Shown: in pieces, positions 1 through 11,172 of the stretch
Layout of the letters: every line of letters starts with the position of its first letter
How positions within the stretch are numbered: the stretch's first letter is position 1
Assembly (NCBI RefSeq): GCF_018446385.1
Contig: NC_056001.1
Location: 7,459,600-7,523,599, forward strand
DNA from: Zingiber officinale
Lineage: Eukaryota > Streptophyta > Magnoliopsida > Zingiberales > Zingiberaceae
DNA length: 64,000 bases
Direction: 5' to 3'
Notes under the pieces: generated by a model
Told to the model about the DNA's origin: nothing
What the model saw: only the letters and a program-made list of their open reading frames with translations
Databases searched by the model: none
Translations under genes and position numbers: made by a program

Positions 1-103
1 GTCGGCGCGGCTCTCGATCTTTAACGACGGAGCTCGTCGGCGCGGATATTTATAGCCGGTCGGCGCGGCTCTCGATCTTTAACGACGGAGCTCGTCGGGC
101 TTT
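1..103. repeat. 58-bp tandem repeat, about 1.8 copies
   Basis: The block starting GTCGGCGCGGCTCTCG at 1 restarts at 59. Each unit is partly self-complementary through GACGGAGCTCGTCGG. Confidence 0.8.
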
Positions 104-149
104 TAGGCCTAGTTTGGACAACGTTTACCTGGCCGAACGGCACAGGGTC

Positions 150-720
150 TTCGGAATTGAGCCTTTAGCTCGTACAATATACCTCCGGCTGAGCAGCTCG
201 GGGCCTTCAGATACTATACCTCCGGCTGAGCAGCTCGGGGCCTTCGTCGTCGAGCGCTTGGCTCAGATAATTTACCTCCGGCCGAGCGGCACGGGGCCTT
301 CAGATACTATACCTCCGGCTGAGCAGCTCGGGGCCTTCGTCGTCGAGTGCTTGGCTCCTATAATTTACCTCCGGCCGAGCGGCACGGGGCCTTCGGATAC
401 TATACCTCCGGCTGAGCAGCTCGGGGCCTTCGTCGTCGAGCGCTTGGCTCGGATAATTTACCTCCGGCCGAACGGCACGGGGCCTTCGGATACTATACCT
501 CCGGCTGAGCAGCTCGGGGCCTTCAGATACTATACCTCCGGCTGAGCAGCTCGGGGCCTTCGTCGTCGAGCGCTTGGCTCGGATAATTTACCTCCGGCCG
601 AGCGGCACGGGGCATTCAGATACTATACCTCCGGCTGAGCAGCTCGGGGCCTTCGTCGTCGAGCGCTTGGCTCGGATAATTTACCTCCGGCCGAGCGGCA
701 CGGGCTTCTCATCGAGCCTT
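150..720. repeat. 93-bp tandem repeat inside gypsy LTR
   Basis: The phrase CCTTCGTCGTCGAG starts at 241, 334, 427, 557 and 650. The spacing is 93 bases except for one step of 130 that carries an extra partial unit. Because 93 is a multiple of three, one frame stays open as a 31-residue protein repeat (114-545). There is no sign that it is translated. Confidence 0.85.
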
Positions 721-1030
721 TGGCTCGGCTGATATACTCCTGGCCGAGCGGCACGGGCTTCCCATCGAGCTAGGGGCTCGGGAAATATATTCCCCGGCCG
801 AACGGCACGGGATCTTCCCATCGAGCTCGGGGCTCGGTTTATTTACTCCCGGCCGAGTTGCACGGGATTTATCCCATCGAGCCTTTGGCTCGGTTAATAT
901 ACTCCCGGCCGAGCGGCACGGGATTTATCCCATCGAGCCTTTGGCTCGGTTGATATACTCCCGACCGAGCGGCACGAGATCTTCCCATCGAGCTCGGGGC
1001 TCGGTTTATTTACTCCCGGCCGAGAATGGG
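721..1030. repeat. Degenerate 55-60 bp tandem repeat
   Basis: Units of the form CGGCCGAGCGGCACGGG, CCCATCGAGC and GGCTCGG with TATACTCC recur about every 55-60 bases and drift gradually from the preceding 93-bp array. Confidence 0.7.
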
Positions 1031-1766
1031 AGTCCCCATTTAGCAGAGTCAACGCCACGTGGAGGTCGAAAGGTAAAAGGCCAACCAGAAGCTTGGCCAA
1101 GCGGATAATGATGGTGACGACCAGATGAAGCTTCCGAGCGGAAGCAATACACCCCGGCGGGAAGTCGGGGTTCCGACGCTCATGATGAACAGTATAGTAG
1201 TGCCGAGCGGATGGCCCGCTCGGCCGAAGGAATAAAGTATCAACACTGCGAACAGTCCAGAGCACATGACCAAGAATACCCCGAACGGACGTATACCTTA
1301 GTCCGGTCGGACGTGATGGGACTGCCGAGCGGCATGCCGCTCGGTGCGGAAACAGAAGGGCTAGAATGACAAGATAGAAGATTATGCTGTCTCATCAGAA
1401 GATTATGCTGTCCCATCAGAGACGTGCTCGGACTGTAGCAGTAAGGGGTCAGGCAAGCTCCTTTGACAAGCCCATACTGGGTATGGGCTGAGGACACGTG
1501 TGTGCCTCGGTGTATGTGCATCAGCCTCCCCAGAGCTCTATATAAGAGCCCGCAGACTTCGCCGGAGGTATGAAAACTCTGATCTTCGGAGCTATTTCAT
1601 CGTCTTCTTCTTGCCTGACTTGAGCGTCGGAGGGTCGTCGCCGGGGACCCCTCCCCGGCCCGACTTCTGTGCAGGTTCGCCGGAGGTCTGTGCAGCTGGT
1701 CGGAGATAGAGGAGAGCGCCACGTGCCCAGCGTCCTTCGATTCAGCGACTCGGACAGGATCAAGTG

Positions 1767-2492
1767 TGTTAGTCTCCCTGTGTTTAAGATGTTGAATGTC
1801 CACTAATTAAATGAGTTAGCAACAACTCACTTAATTAATATCTTAGTCCAAGAGTAGTACCACTCAACCTCATCGTCATGTCGGACTAAGTCCACCTACA
1901 GGGTTTAACATGACAATCCTTATGAGCTCCTCTTGGGGTCATTCTCAACTTAGATTACTAGAACACAGTTTCCTTCTATAATCAACAACACACACTATAA
2001 GTAATATCATTTCCCAACTTATCGGGCTTATTGATTTATCAAGCTAAATCTCACCGATTGATAAGTCAAAGAAATAAATACTAAATATATGTGTTTGTTA
2101 TTATATTAGGATTAAGAGCACGTACTTCCATAATAACTAAGGTCTAGTTCTTTTATCAAGTCAGTATAAAAAGAACTTACCTAAAATAGTCCTACTCAAT
2201 ACACTTAGAGTGTACTAATGTAATTTATTAGTCAAGATAAACTAATCCCTAATCACATTACGACTTTATCAACGGTTTGTTTCTTTCCATCTTAGTCGTG
2301 AGCAACTGTTTATAATTTATAAAGAACTGATAGCATGATCTTCTGTGCGTGACACCACACACCATGTTATCTACGATATAAATTAATTGAACAACTACAC
2401 TTAACATAAATGTAGATATTTTTGACCAATGTGATTCTTATTTCTAAATAAATGTTTATACAAAAGTTAGGCTTTTAATATACACTCTAACA
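1767..2492. mobile_element. 3' part of a long LTR-like repeat (same family as 6416-15964)
   Basis: About 725 bases match 15239-15964 along their whole length, ending in the same TATACACTCTAACA. The left edge coincides with the end of the gypsy LTR (GGATCA), and the few bases just left of the shared start (AGTG) also match. The simplest reading is that the gypsy element inserted into an older copy of this repeat, whose left part lies outside the window. Confidence 0.7.
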
Positions 2493-4175
2493 CACGCTCC
2501 CAAAAATAGCCAAGAACATTAACTATACTACCCGAAATTCACAAATTATAGAAACCAACTAAAACATTAATAAGGTAGGGAAACACGCCTTCAATCTTTA
2601 GCTACTAACTCCTTCTTCTTGTCTTCCCTTGAAACTTTAGAACCAATGGAGAACAATGAGGAGGGGGAGCTCTTTAGGCCAATGGCAACACATCAAGGGG
2701 TGAGACTTTTGAAGGTAAGGTTTTTAAATAAAAGAGGGAGCTTAATTAGGACTTTGTCTAAATTTTATTATTCTTATAAATTTTATATAAAATCTTATAC
2801 TAAGTCCTTATCTATATCCATGATTATATAAATTTCATACGTACACTAAGTCATCAATTTGAATCAAATTTCACATATCTATATATATAATTTGTATGTG
2901 ATAATGTTTTAGTTCTTAGTTATTATATACAATAAATATTTTACATGTTATATATATACACGTTAGGTATATATGTTGATATATTAATTCTTATATTTTA
3001 ATTTAATTTTATGTATATTATATAATTTATGTTTTATTTCTACATTGATTAGATGAATAATCTATATAAAAATTTATACACTAAGTCTTTATAAATTTTT
3101 ATATATATTTATATCCTACTATTTACTTAATATAATTGATTAATCCAACTTTTATAATAAATTCTTAATTAAATCTAAGCTACTTCCTCTTAATTGAACA
3201 ATTGGAATTTCGAGCACTACACTCATATCTTAAAACATCTAGAAATGCAACAAATTACTATTAATATGGCAATGTCTCTTGCATCAGGCAAATGATATTA
3301 GTGCAAAAAGCATAAATTTAAAATGACTTGAAAATAATTTCTTTAAAATATTCTTCGGTAAAGGTGATATTAGTATGTTGTATTGCTCTTAGGTTAAAAA
3401 TGCATAATTATAGCACCCTAAAAAAAGAAAATCAAGTTGATGTAGTTGTCCTTTCAGTCTTCCAAATGATAACTAATTGATTAGTAATAGTAATCACACA
3501 TACAGGCATTTAAAAAACTGCATCTATAAGTGTTGTTTATTGTGTTGGAATTTGATAAAATAACACTTAGTCATACTTCTAATTGTTGTAAACCAAATAA
3601 TTCTTATTGTGAAACTAGTCAATATTTGGATTATTGATCCATCTTCTAGCTAGTTGTAAAGCTAAATATTTGTTGAAGATCAGTTAGATTCTACTATGCC
3701 ATTTATGAAGTTGATGTCCTGCTATCACTGCTTCCATAAGTAACTATCCTCTTCTATTCATGATATTTATCTATTAAATTTTTTTGTATCAACTAAGTGT
3801 TCTATAACTTATGCTACGTAGTTGATGTATTATCAGGTGGTGGAAATGGTTACAAATGGAAGACTCAGAAGCAATTGCAGAATTTTCATCTTCTAATCTT
3901 AAAAAAAAAGAGGTACTTTTGGTGAGCATCTGTTGTAGAACAATAGCATAGAGGATTAATGAAGATGTTTAGCTGTTAAAAGATGTTCAATATTTCAAGT
4001 AATTTCATTCTTATACAAGTCATATTAGAGAGTTTGCGAGCATCATCTCTTTCACCTTTAGGGAGGCAGTGGATGATGTAGAGTGTAAAGGTATTTAATT
4101 TCTTTAAACATTAATTGTAACTTCATTTGTAGCATTTAAAGGGATTAGAGAAGTGTTAATGGATTACTTCTGTAG
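2493..4175. other. AT-rich interval without a supported gene
   Basis: The interval is very AT-rich with many short TATATA runs. I see no long reading frame and no recognisable repeat edge. Exon-like scraps with plausible splice signals (for example a short piece near 4053-4081 after CACCTTTAG) are too short to call. Confidence 0.5.
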
Positions 4176-4277
4176 GATACCCTTTATTTTGTTTGTGAGA
4201 TTAATAGGAAGAAGTACTCAAATAATATACTAAAAGATCTGACCATGCCAAACAAAATGAGACCCATATTACATGAG
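4176..4277 (+). pseudogene. Exon-like remnant of an unidentified host gene
   Basis: After the acceptor-like TTCTGTAG, 34 codons stay open, starting DTLYFVCEINRKKYSNNILK and continuing to RPILHE just before a GT. The composition looks protein-like, not random for such AT-rich DNA. The nested retroelement begins five bases later, so the insertion hit this locus. I do not recognise the protein. Frames to neighbouring exon-like pieces do not join simply, so I call it a remnant. Confidence 0.3.
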
Positions 4278-4282
4278 GTTTT

Positions 4283-5324
4283 TGTTGGGGATCGTATGAT
4301 CAGCTAGAAGGGGAGTTAAATAACTCGATATCTTGAATCATTTGTTTCTCTACAAATCATTAGTTGCATAGCGGAATAAAAGTAAAATAATGAAAGTAAT
4401 AAGAATGAAAACAATCAAATTATAACACATTTCTTTTTACGTGGTTCAGAGATTGTTTGCTCCTACTCTATGGCTTGTCCTTGAGGTGGACGACCTCTTA
4501 ATCCATAGGTGGATTAGTTCTCGACAATCTTCAGCTAGAGCTTACTCCTTCTAGATGGAGTATAGCCTCTCACAAAGTTCTCTTCCTCTTTACAAGATGA
4601 AACTTAAGTTTAAGAGGAAGAGAAAGGCTTAGAAGCCAGAGGGATGATTTAGGAGTTTTTCAACAAAAATCAATAACTTCTTTCATCTCTCAAGCCTCCT
4701 TTAAATAGAGTAGAAAGAATTGATCATAAGACAACTCATTTCCTACACCAGTCAACTAGTTCATACACCAGTTGATTGGTGTAACCATTGGACACAGCCA
4801 ACGGTACTCCGTAGAATTTGGAATTCTACCAATAGATACTAACAACTTTCTACCAGTTGACTGGTGTCACTACTAGCCGACTAGTCTTCACAACTGTCGG
4901 GCATGGAACCATTCTGTGCTCTCATGAATTTGGACCAGTCGATTAGCCTCAATACCAGTTGACTGATATCTTATATTCACTTACACTTATCTTCTCCGGA
5001 GTCATCCATGAAACCCTCTTCCTCAGCCTTCGTCCCTCAGATGCAGTTGATTCCATGGCTCCTCTCCATGTCATCCTTCACGTTACGTTGAAGTCCGCTT
5101 CCCTCGGTCCACTCCTTTGATCCTCATCTGGTAGTCCTTCAGATGCACCATCCTTCACCGATCTCAAGGACCTGAACCGTAGGATGAGATTTTGCACATG
5201 TGTTTCACCAAGTCCTACATGACTCAAACACATATCAAAACAATATGAAAGTCTAACTTAAACTCTTTGACACATATCAAAACGATGATTGTACCAAATC
5301 AAACCTAGGTTGATTGCAACCATA
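4283..5324 (-). repeat. 3' LTR of the outer Copia element
   Basis: It starts TGTTGGGGATCG and ends TTGCAACCATA. It aligns along its length with 16502-17512 and contains repeated short CAGTTGACTGGTGT-like inverted motifs (about 4750-4970). Confidence 0.8.
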
Positions 5325-6415
5325 ATCTCTCCATTTTTTATGTATGACAATATGTTTAAGTTAAACATAAATAACAACTTGAAAATTACAAGCATAGTAT
5401 AAACATGAAGCATAAGATCCAAGCTCCCCCTTAACATATGCTTTATCAATTTAACTTTCAAGTTTCTTACACAAACATGGAGAAATAAAAATTTCTAACT
5501 TAAACCTTCATATTTCTCCCCCTTTGACACCATTAAAAAAAATTGCTACCAAGAATCATTCATACTATGGTATCAATTTTGACCAAAATTTGACAAAAAT
5601 AAAATTTGGAATTCATAATCAGAATGCTGAAAACATAGCTACCAATCAACTGCCCTTTGACAGTTGATTGATACATGTTCGGTCCAAATTTTTATTTCTA
5701 AAGTCAATTTTGAAAATGCATAAAATTTTTTAGAAAATTTAAAAAATCATGAACTTTTGAAAACATATATCTTTTAAGTTCTTTTAACTAGGAAAAATAT
5801 TTTTTTTCATAAAAATTCAATGTATTTTTGAATTTTTGATAAAAACTCAAAAACTTTGAAAATCACTCAAGTTTGTATCAATTTTAAAACTTGTTTTAAA
5901 TTTATATGTTTTTCAAAAACTAAGTCACTGTTTATAAGACATATAATTATTTTCAAAACATTTTAAATGTTCAACTATGATCTATAGTTGGTATTATGAT
6001 TGCTAAAATTGATACATTTGATAACTCATCAAAATGTCATAAGCATAAGTGAATTAAAAGTATCATTCTATCATCTCACATGTATATATAGAAATAAAAA
6101 ACAAATCATTATGAGATGTAATGATCTAATCTTCCCCCTTTAGGTCTTAAGTCAACCATTTTTTAAGAATTTGGAATATCATCAGTGGTTGACTAAACCT
6201 TCTTTCTTTAACCCTTGAGAATTGACTTTGGTATCCAATAGAAGTTCTTTCTAATTAGGTTAACCAAGTATTCCTTAGTGATTCATTTTTTATCTATGAT
6301 TTTAGTCTTGAATTGCCCCTAGCAAGTAGACAATGGCAAGCTTTCACATTGTTGGGTTCATTGTATCCTAACCCCCTTTTGTTGAAGTTAGTCTTTTGAC
6401 TTCCAATGATCATGT
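5325..6415 (-). other. Non-coding 3' internal region of the outer Copia element
   Basis: AT-rich DNA follows the polypurine tract on the minus strand. No gag or pol frame is visible. It ends where the catgt duplication marks the next insertion. Confidence 0.6.
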
Positions 6416-8277
6416 TGTTGGTTGGTCCTAGGAAGATCGTACTAGTTCCACTGTACAAAAATTTTGTACAAGTGTCGAACTTTCCCTAACAACATATTGT
6501 GTTCTTTAGAAATTAAATTAGGAATCACAAATGGAATTTAACATTATTGATTCCAAATTTAACTTATCTATTCTTAATGGTTTAGATTTGGATCGCAAGT
6601 AGAACTTAACACTATTGATCCAAATCAACCTATATTACAAATTCAATTAAATATCTATTTTGGAAATCGGTTCCCAAGACAAACATGGCGAGGCACATGA
6701 CCTTCTTGGGTATGGGAGCATCCACCACTACCTCGACAAAACCTCTTAACGAAATTAAATATTTAATTTCCTAAAATAACATTAGGTTTAACCAAAAAGA
6801 ACAATCGAATCACAAATTCGAAAAACAAAAAAAAACACAAACTCGAATCACAAATTCGAAACTCTAGAATCATATGCTTCTTGTGTTTGGAATTCATACA
6901 AAAGAAAAACTAGTATGATGCGAAAAATAATTACTAGTTATACCTTCTTTTGTATACAACGACCTCTTGATCTTCTACCGTATTCCTCTTCTTATCTCGG
7001 ACGTTGTGTGGGCAACGATCTACCGAGATGAGAACTACCCAAGCTCCTTCTTCTCCAAGCTAGATTCAACCACCACCAAGTCTCCAAGAGATGTAGAGCT
7101 TCGGCTACCACCACCAAGCTCCAAGGGACGCAAGAGCAAAGCCTCCTTTCTCTCCTTATTCTCCTAGCTAGAACCCGCCACCAACAAAAGCTCCAAGAGA
7201 AAGATGATCCGGCCACTAAAGAAGAAGAGAAGAGGAGGGAATAGGGCCGGCCACACTAAGGAAAAGAGGAAGAACTATAGAAGGGATGTTCACCCCGTGA
7301 AGGCACCTCTACCCCCTCTTTTATATTCCTTGGTCTTGGCAAATAAGGAAATTTAATTGTTATTAAAATTTCCTTATATTCCTTGCCTTTGGTTATTAAG
7401 GAAAAATTAATTAAATTTTCCTTTTAACCATGCTATGGCCGACCACACACCAATGCTCCAAATAAGGAAAGTTTTAAACACAAAATTAAAACTTCCTTAT
7501 TTGTTCTGAAAATTTTAAAATTAAAATTTCTCTAATAATTTGTCCCTTCATGGTTGGTTATAAAAGGAAATTTTATAAATTAAAATCTTTCTTTTAAACA
7601 TGTGGATGATTTCAAAAAGGAAAAGTTATCTTTGTTAGGATCCTTCGTACGGAGGCTAGAGAGGGGGGTGTGAATAGCCGACCCCAAATCGTCGCGTTTC
7701 TAAAAAATGTGTTAGCGCAGCGGAAAATAAACACAGAAACGAAAGGGAAAGAAGACAAACCTCAAACAAACCGATGTAACGAGGTTCGGAGATAAAATCC
7801 TACTCCTCGGCGTGTCCGTAAGGTGGACGAAGCCTATCAATCCGTCGGTGGATGAGTCCCCGGAGAATCGGCTAATAAATGCTCCTTGTGGGTGGAGAAA
7901 CCTCGCCACAATACTTGTAACAACAAGAAAGGAGTACAAAGAAAGCAAGAAGCAAATACAAACAACAATATGAATGCAACACTCGCTTGCCTTCTCTGTC
8001 GATCGGAGGCGATGAAGCAGCAACTTCGCAACCCAAACGCAGCAGCTGATCGACGACTGGAAGCTCACGCGAAGCTTCGGAAGCGAGCTCAACAAAGCTT
8101 AGACCCTCAGAGCACAGAAGCAAAAGCTTCAATCCAAGGAAGAAGAAGAAGGAAGAAGTTGTTGTTGCGATCACTGTAGACTCCCCTTATATCCTCTGGT
8201 ATCTCCCTGCACCCTGCGAAGAGGAAACAGAAGCAACAGACGAAGCAGAGACTAGCCGTTGTGTCACAACGGCTAGT

Positions 8278-8665
8278 GCTGGACCGATCAGGCTCCATCC
8301 TGATCGGTCCAGGAGGATCCTGATCGGTCTGTGGACCGATCAGGCAACGATCAGTGGCCTACTGATCGTTTCCTGATTGGTCTTGTGGACCGATCAGGGA
8401 TCCTCCTGATCGGTCTGTGGACCGATCAGGCTTCCTCCTGATCGGTCTGTGGGCCGATCAGGCTACGATCAGTGACCTCCTGATCGTTTCCTGATCGGTC
8501 TGTGGACCGATCAGGCCCTAGGTTGATCGGTCCCCAGACCGATCCCCAACTCCTGGATTGCCTTGATCGTTTCCTTCTGCTTCGTTACTGATCGGTCTGG
8601 TGACCGATCAGCTAATCCCAGGTCTCACTGGATCGGTCACCAGACCGATCCAGATGACCACTTAG
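8278..8665. repeat. Array of GATCGGTC...GACCGATC hairpins
   Basis: About nine perfect or near-perfect palindromes share an 8-bp core stem GATCGGTC/GACCGATC with a 4-5 base loop (TGTG, CCCA, TGG). Flanking stem bases vary in pairs: CTGATCGGTC with GACCGATCAG, and CTGGATCGGTC with GACCGATCCAG. Confidence 0.9.
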
Positions 8666-8689
8666 AGCTTCCCATCAGCCCTAAAGCCT

Positions 8690-8950
8690 CGAGAACGAGC
8701 TACCAAGCCCTTTCCGACCTTCTCATCCGGTCTAGAGAACGAGCTCCCGAGCCCTCTCTGACCTAGTCCGGAGAACGAGCTTCCGAGCCCTCTCCGACGT
8801 CTGGTCCATAGAACGAGCTACCGAGCCCTCTCTGACCTAGTCCGGAGAACGAGCTGTCGAGCCCTCTCCGACTTCCACGTCCAGTCCAGAGAACGAGCTA
8901 CCGAGCCCTCTCTGACCTAGTCCGGAGAATGAACTACCGAGCCCTCTCCG
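8690..8950. repeat. GAACGAGCT...GAGCCCTCTCCGAC tandem repeat
   Basis: About seven units of roughly 36-50 bases contain GAGAACGAGCTACCGAGCCC and CTCTCTGACC, with slight drift. The right LTR has the matching array at 13738-14002. Confidence 0.85.
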
Positions 8951-8957
8951 ACTTCGC

Positions 8958-9195
8958 ATGCCAAGCTTCCAAACTTGGACTTCTCCCGTGCCAAGTCTCC
9001 ATACTTGGACTTTTCCGTGCCAAGTCTCCATACTTGGACTTTTCACCAGATGTCTGGTCAACCTTGACCTATCTGGATTTCCCTTGCCTTGCTTCACTCA
9101 CCAGGACTTTCCAACTGCCTGGCTTCACTCACCAGGACTTCTCCGACTGCCTAACATCCCAGTTAGGACTTTTCACCAGTCAAGTATCCGGTCAA
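8958..9195. repeat. Variable-stem hairpin array
   Basis: Successive units have the form TGCC-stem-loop-stem'-GGACTTTTC. Stems seen here are CCAAG/CTTGG, CCAAGT/ACTTGG, CCAGAT/ATCTGG (with an inner GGTCAA/TTGACC stem), CCTGG/CCAGG and CCTAAC/GTTAGG. Confidence 0.85.
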
Positions 9196-9411
9196 CCTTG
9201 ACCTACTTGACTCTTCTTCATCCAACCTGATCAAACCCTGATCAGTATCTCTCCGCATGGACAACTGCACCTGCATTGTCCATGTCTACATGTCTTTCTG
9301 TTCTTGTCAAACATCGTCAAACATAACTCGTCAAACATCAAAACACAACTCGAGTCAAGTCAACTCGAGTCTGGTCAACCAGGTCAACCTTGACCTAAGG
9401 TTGCACCAACA

Positions 9412-9425
9412 ATCTCCCCCTTTTT
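9412..9425 (-). promoter_or_regulatory. Polypurine tract of the first gag-only element
   Basis: Read on the minus strand, AAAAAGGGGGAGAT abuts the LTR start TGTTGGTGCA, as expected for plus-strand priming in plant Copia elements. Confidence 0.85.
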
Positions 9426-9845
9426 GATGTTTGACAAAATCCATAAACAAGTTAGATTAAACTAACTTAGGTTTTCCAAAACATTCTCCCATTCTCCCCC
9501 TTGGGACATCTCTCCCCCTTTTTGACACACATCAAAATGAGGGAATTAAGGTCAAGAGTTGCTTCCCAATGAAAGTCCCATACCTTTCATTGAAACACTT
9601 AATTTCCCCCTTGATACTAAACTCAACACTCAACTTAGTGACAATTCCATATCACTAATCCTCAAAAGTCTTAAGGAGTAAAAACTCCCCCCTTGACTAA
9701 TAGGTAAAACTCCCCCTAAAGGTCAACTCCCCCTTGACCATTGCACCAACAATGTCTTGGAGAGTTTCAATCCTTTAGATATCTGAAACTCAACTCCCAT
9801 AAACTGAAATTTCAGACACCTGCTGAAAATCAGAAATTCGGCACG

Positions 9846-9977
9846 CACTGATCGGTCCCCAGACCAATCAGAAACCCCTTGGATCGATTCCCAAATCGAT
9901 CCTCGCTTTCTGGATCGTCACTGATCGGTCACCAGACCGATCAGGACTTCTCTGGATCGGTCCGGTGACCGATCCAG
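9846..9977. repeat. GATCGGTC-type hairpins in the internal region
   Basis: Five or so palindromes of the LTR type also occur just inside the element, including a variant core GGATCGATT/AATCGATCC. The second element has the equivalent at 47008-47150. Confidence 0.8.
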
Positions 9978-11172
9978 CCTCTGAAATCATAGATTTCTGA
10001 TTTTTCTCCCCGGGAGAAATTCAGAAACTCACAGAAAATTACAGAAAATTCCAAAAATCGTAAAATTTTGAGGATACATTCCTCATACCATATACTATCA
10101 TGGAAAAATAATTTCAGATGAAAATAACTTCCATTTTCAAATCTTGATACAAAGTTCAAAAGACTTTGAAATAGTTCAAAGTTAAGTAAACTTTGTATCA
10201 CAATGTTCAATGATAAATGCTATCACTAGAATGGCTTCATCAAGGTTTTTCAAATCAATTTTGAAATGATTTTTAACCCTTTAATTTAGGACCATAATCT
10301 TAGGACTATATGTACATGACTTGTACACAAGTTTTTCCTATGATCCTCCTTCTTGAATTAGTCTCATCTAGGTACAAGAACTATGCACCTTGATCCTAAC
10401 TCATGATCCTAATATCTCACACACATCTAAAGTGTATCAAACACATCCAAGTCAATTTTGATGTGAGATATGAGTTTAGGTTATCTTAGGCTAAGTTCTC
10501 ATGCATTTTCTAAACACCAATTTGATCTCAATATCAAATTATGTTTTTATCCTTAAATCAATTTCATTGATTATTAATGCAAGAGATGATGACATGGCAT
10601 GAAATAATATCATAAATAGAAGCATGTGCCAATGTCATGATGTTATGACATAAAGTTTGAAACTTAAATAAACATGACATAAATCTAACCTAAGCATTAT
10701 CATGACATTTCAAAAGATAAACTTAAATATGATGTCATGACATGTGAGGGCAAACAATCATGGCAAGATTTAGCATGAATAAGACATACCTAGATTACCT
10801 ATCTAAGTATCCTTAGCCTTAGCTAATACTTAAGCTTTAACCCTTGATTGCCCTAATATGCCAAAATCCTAATTTTGACACTTCTTGAACTCTAGATTCA
10901 TTCATGCCACTTAAAGATCAAATTTATCCTCAAATCTTGGCATGTTTCATTTTCTTCAAGAGTTCTCTAGATTTTCCCAAATTGTGCCAATTGAAATTAA
11001 CATCATCACTTTCCATGATGGCATATTTTACTCTTCCAAGGAGTAAATATTAATGATTGTTCCATTTCATTTTCAAAGGTTCCCAAAAACCTTGAAAATG
11101 CTCCTTGAGTGTCAATTTCCTCAAAGTTGGGTTAACTACCCTTCTAATCGGAGTTGACACTCTCTAACCCAT

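Larger units (their letters stand above)
1..1762 (+). mobile_element. Ty3/gypsy LTR, 3' portion (cut by window edge)
   Basis: The right 500 bases have LTR promoter and leader layout: a TATA box (CTATATAAG, about 1538-1546), then a GC-rich leader containing GAGCGTCGGAGGG and CCGGAGGTC, ending GGATCA near 1762. The same blocks recur in the same order at 52480-52731 and, inverted, at 40793-41060, so three LTRs of one family are present. The left part is tandem repeat. The 5' end of this LTR is outside the window. The family assignment to gypsy (Tat-like) is inferred from the leader following the inverted copy. The element is a fossil fragment here. Confidence 0.7.
7633..9411 (-). repeat. 3' LTR of the first gag-only element (1779 bp)
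   Basis: It starts TGTTAGGATCC and ends TTGCACCAACA on the plus strand and is nearly identical to 12711-14574. It is shorter mainly because its hairpin array has fewer units. Confidence 0.9.

Noticed and set aside
114-545. 143-residue repetitive protein
   Set aside because: The frame is open only because the 93-bp LTR repeat has a period divisible by three; there is no start context, splice support or family match.
7712-8298. Several short minus- and plus-strand frames repeated at 12790-13454
   Set aside because: They lie within both LTRs of one retroelement and recur only because the LTR recurs.
9077-9140. Resemblance of the CCTGGCTTCACTC unit to miR166
   Set aside because: Only a loose partial match with differences in the core, and it occurs in a tandem LTR array with no precursor-like long duplex.
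8278-9195. CRISPR-like array
   Set aside because: Repeats are palindromic and tandem, with no unique spacers of constant length; the context is a plant LTR.
8929-9230. Cys/Leu/Ser-rich repetitive proteins in the hairpin arrays (also 14004-14393, 45683-46303, 50859-51478)
   Set aside because: They are translations of tandem hairpins; no frame is preferred and the unit length varies.
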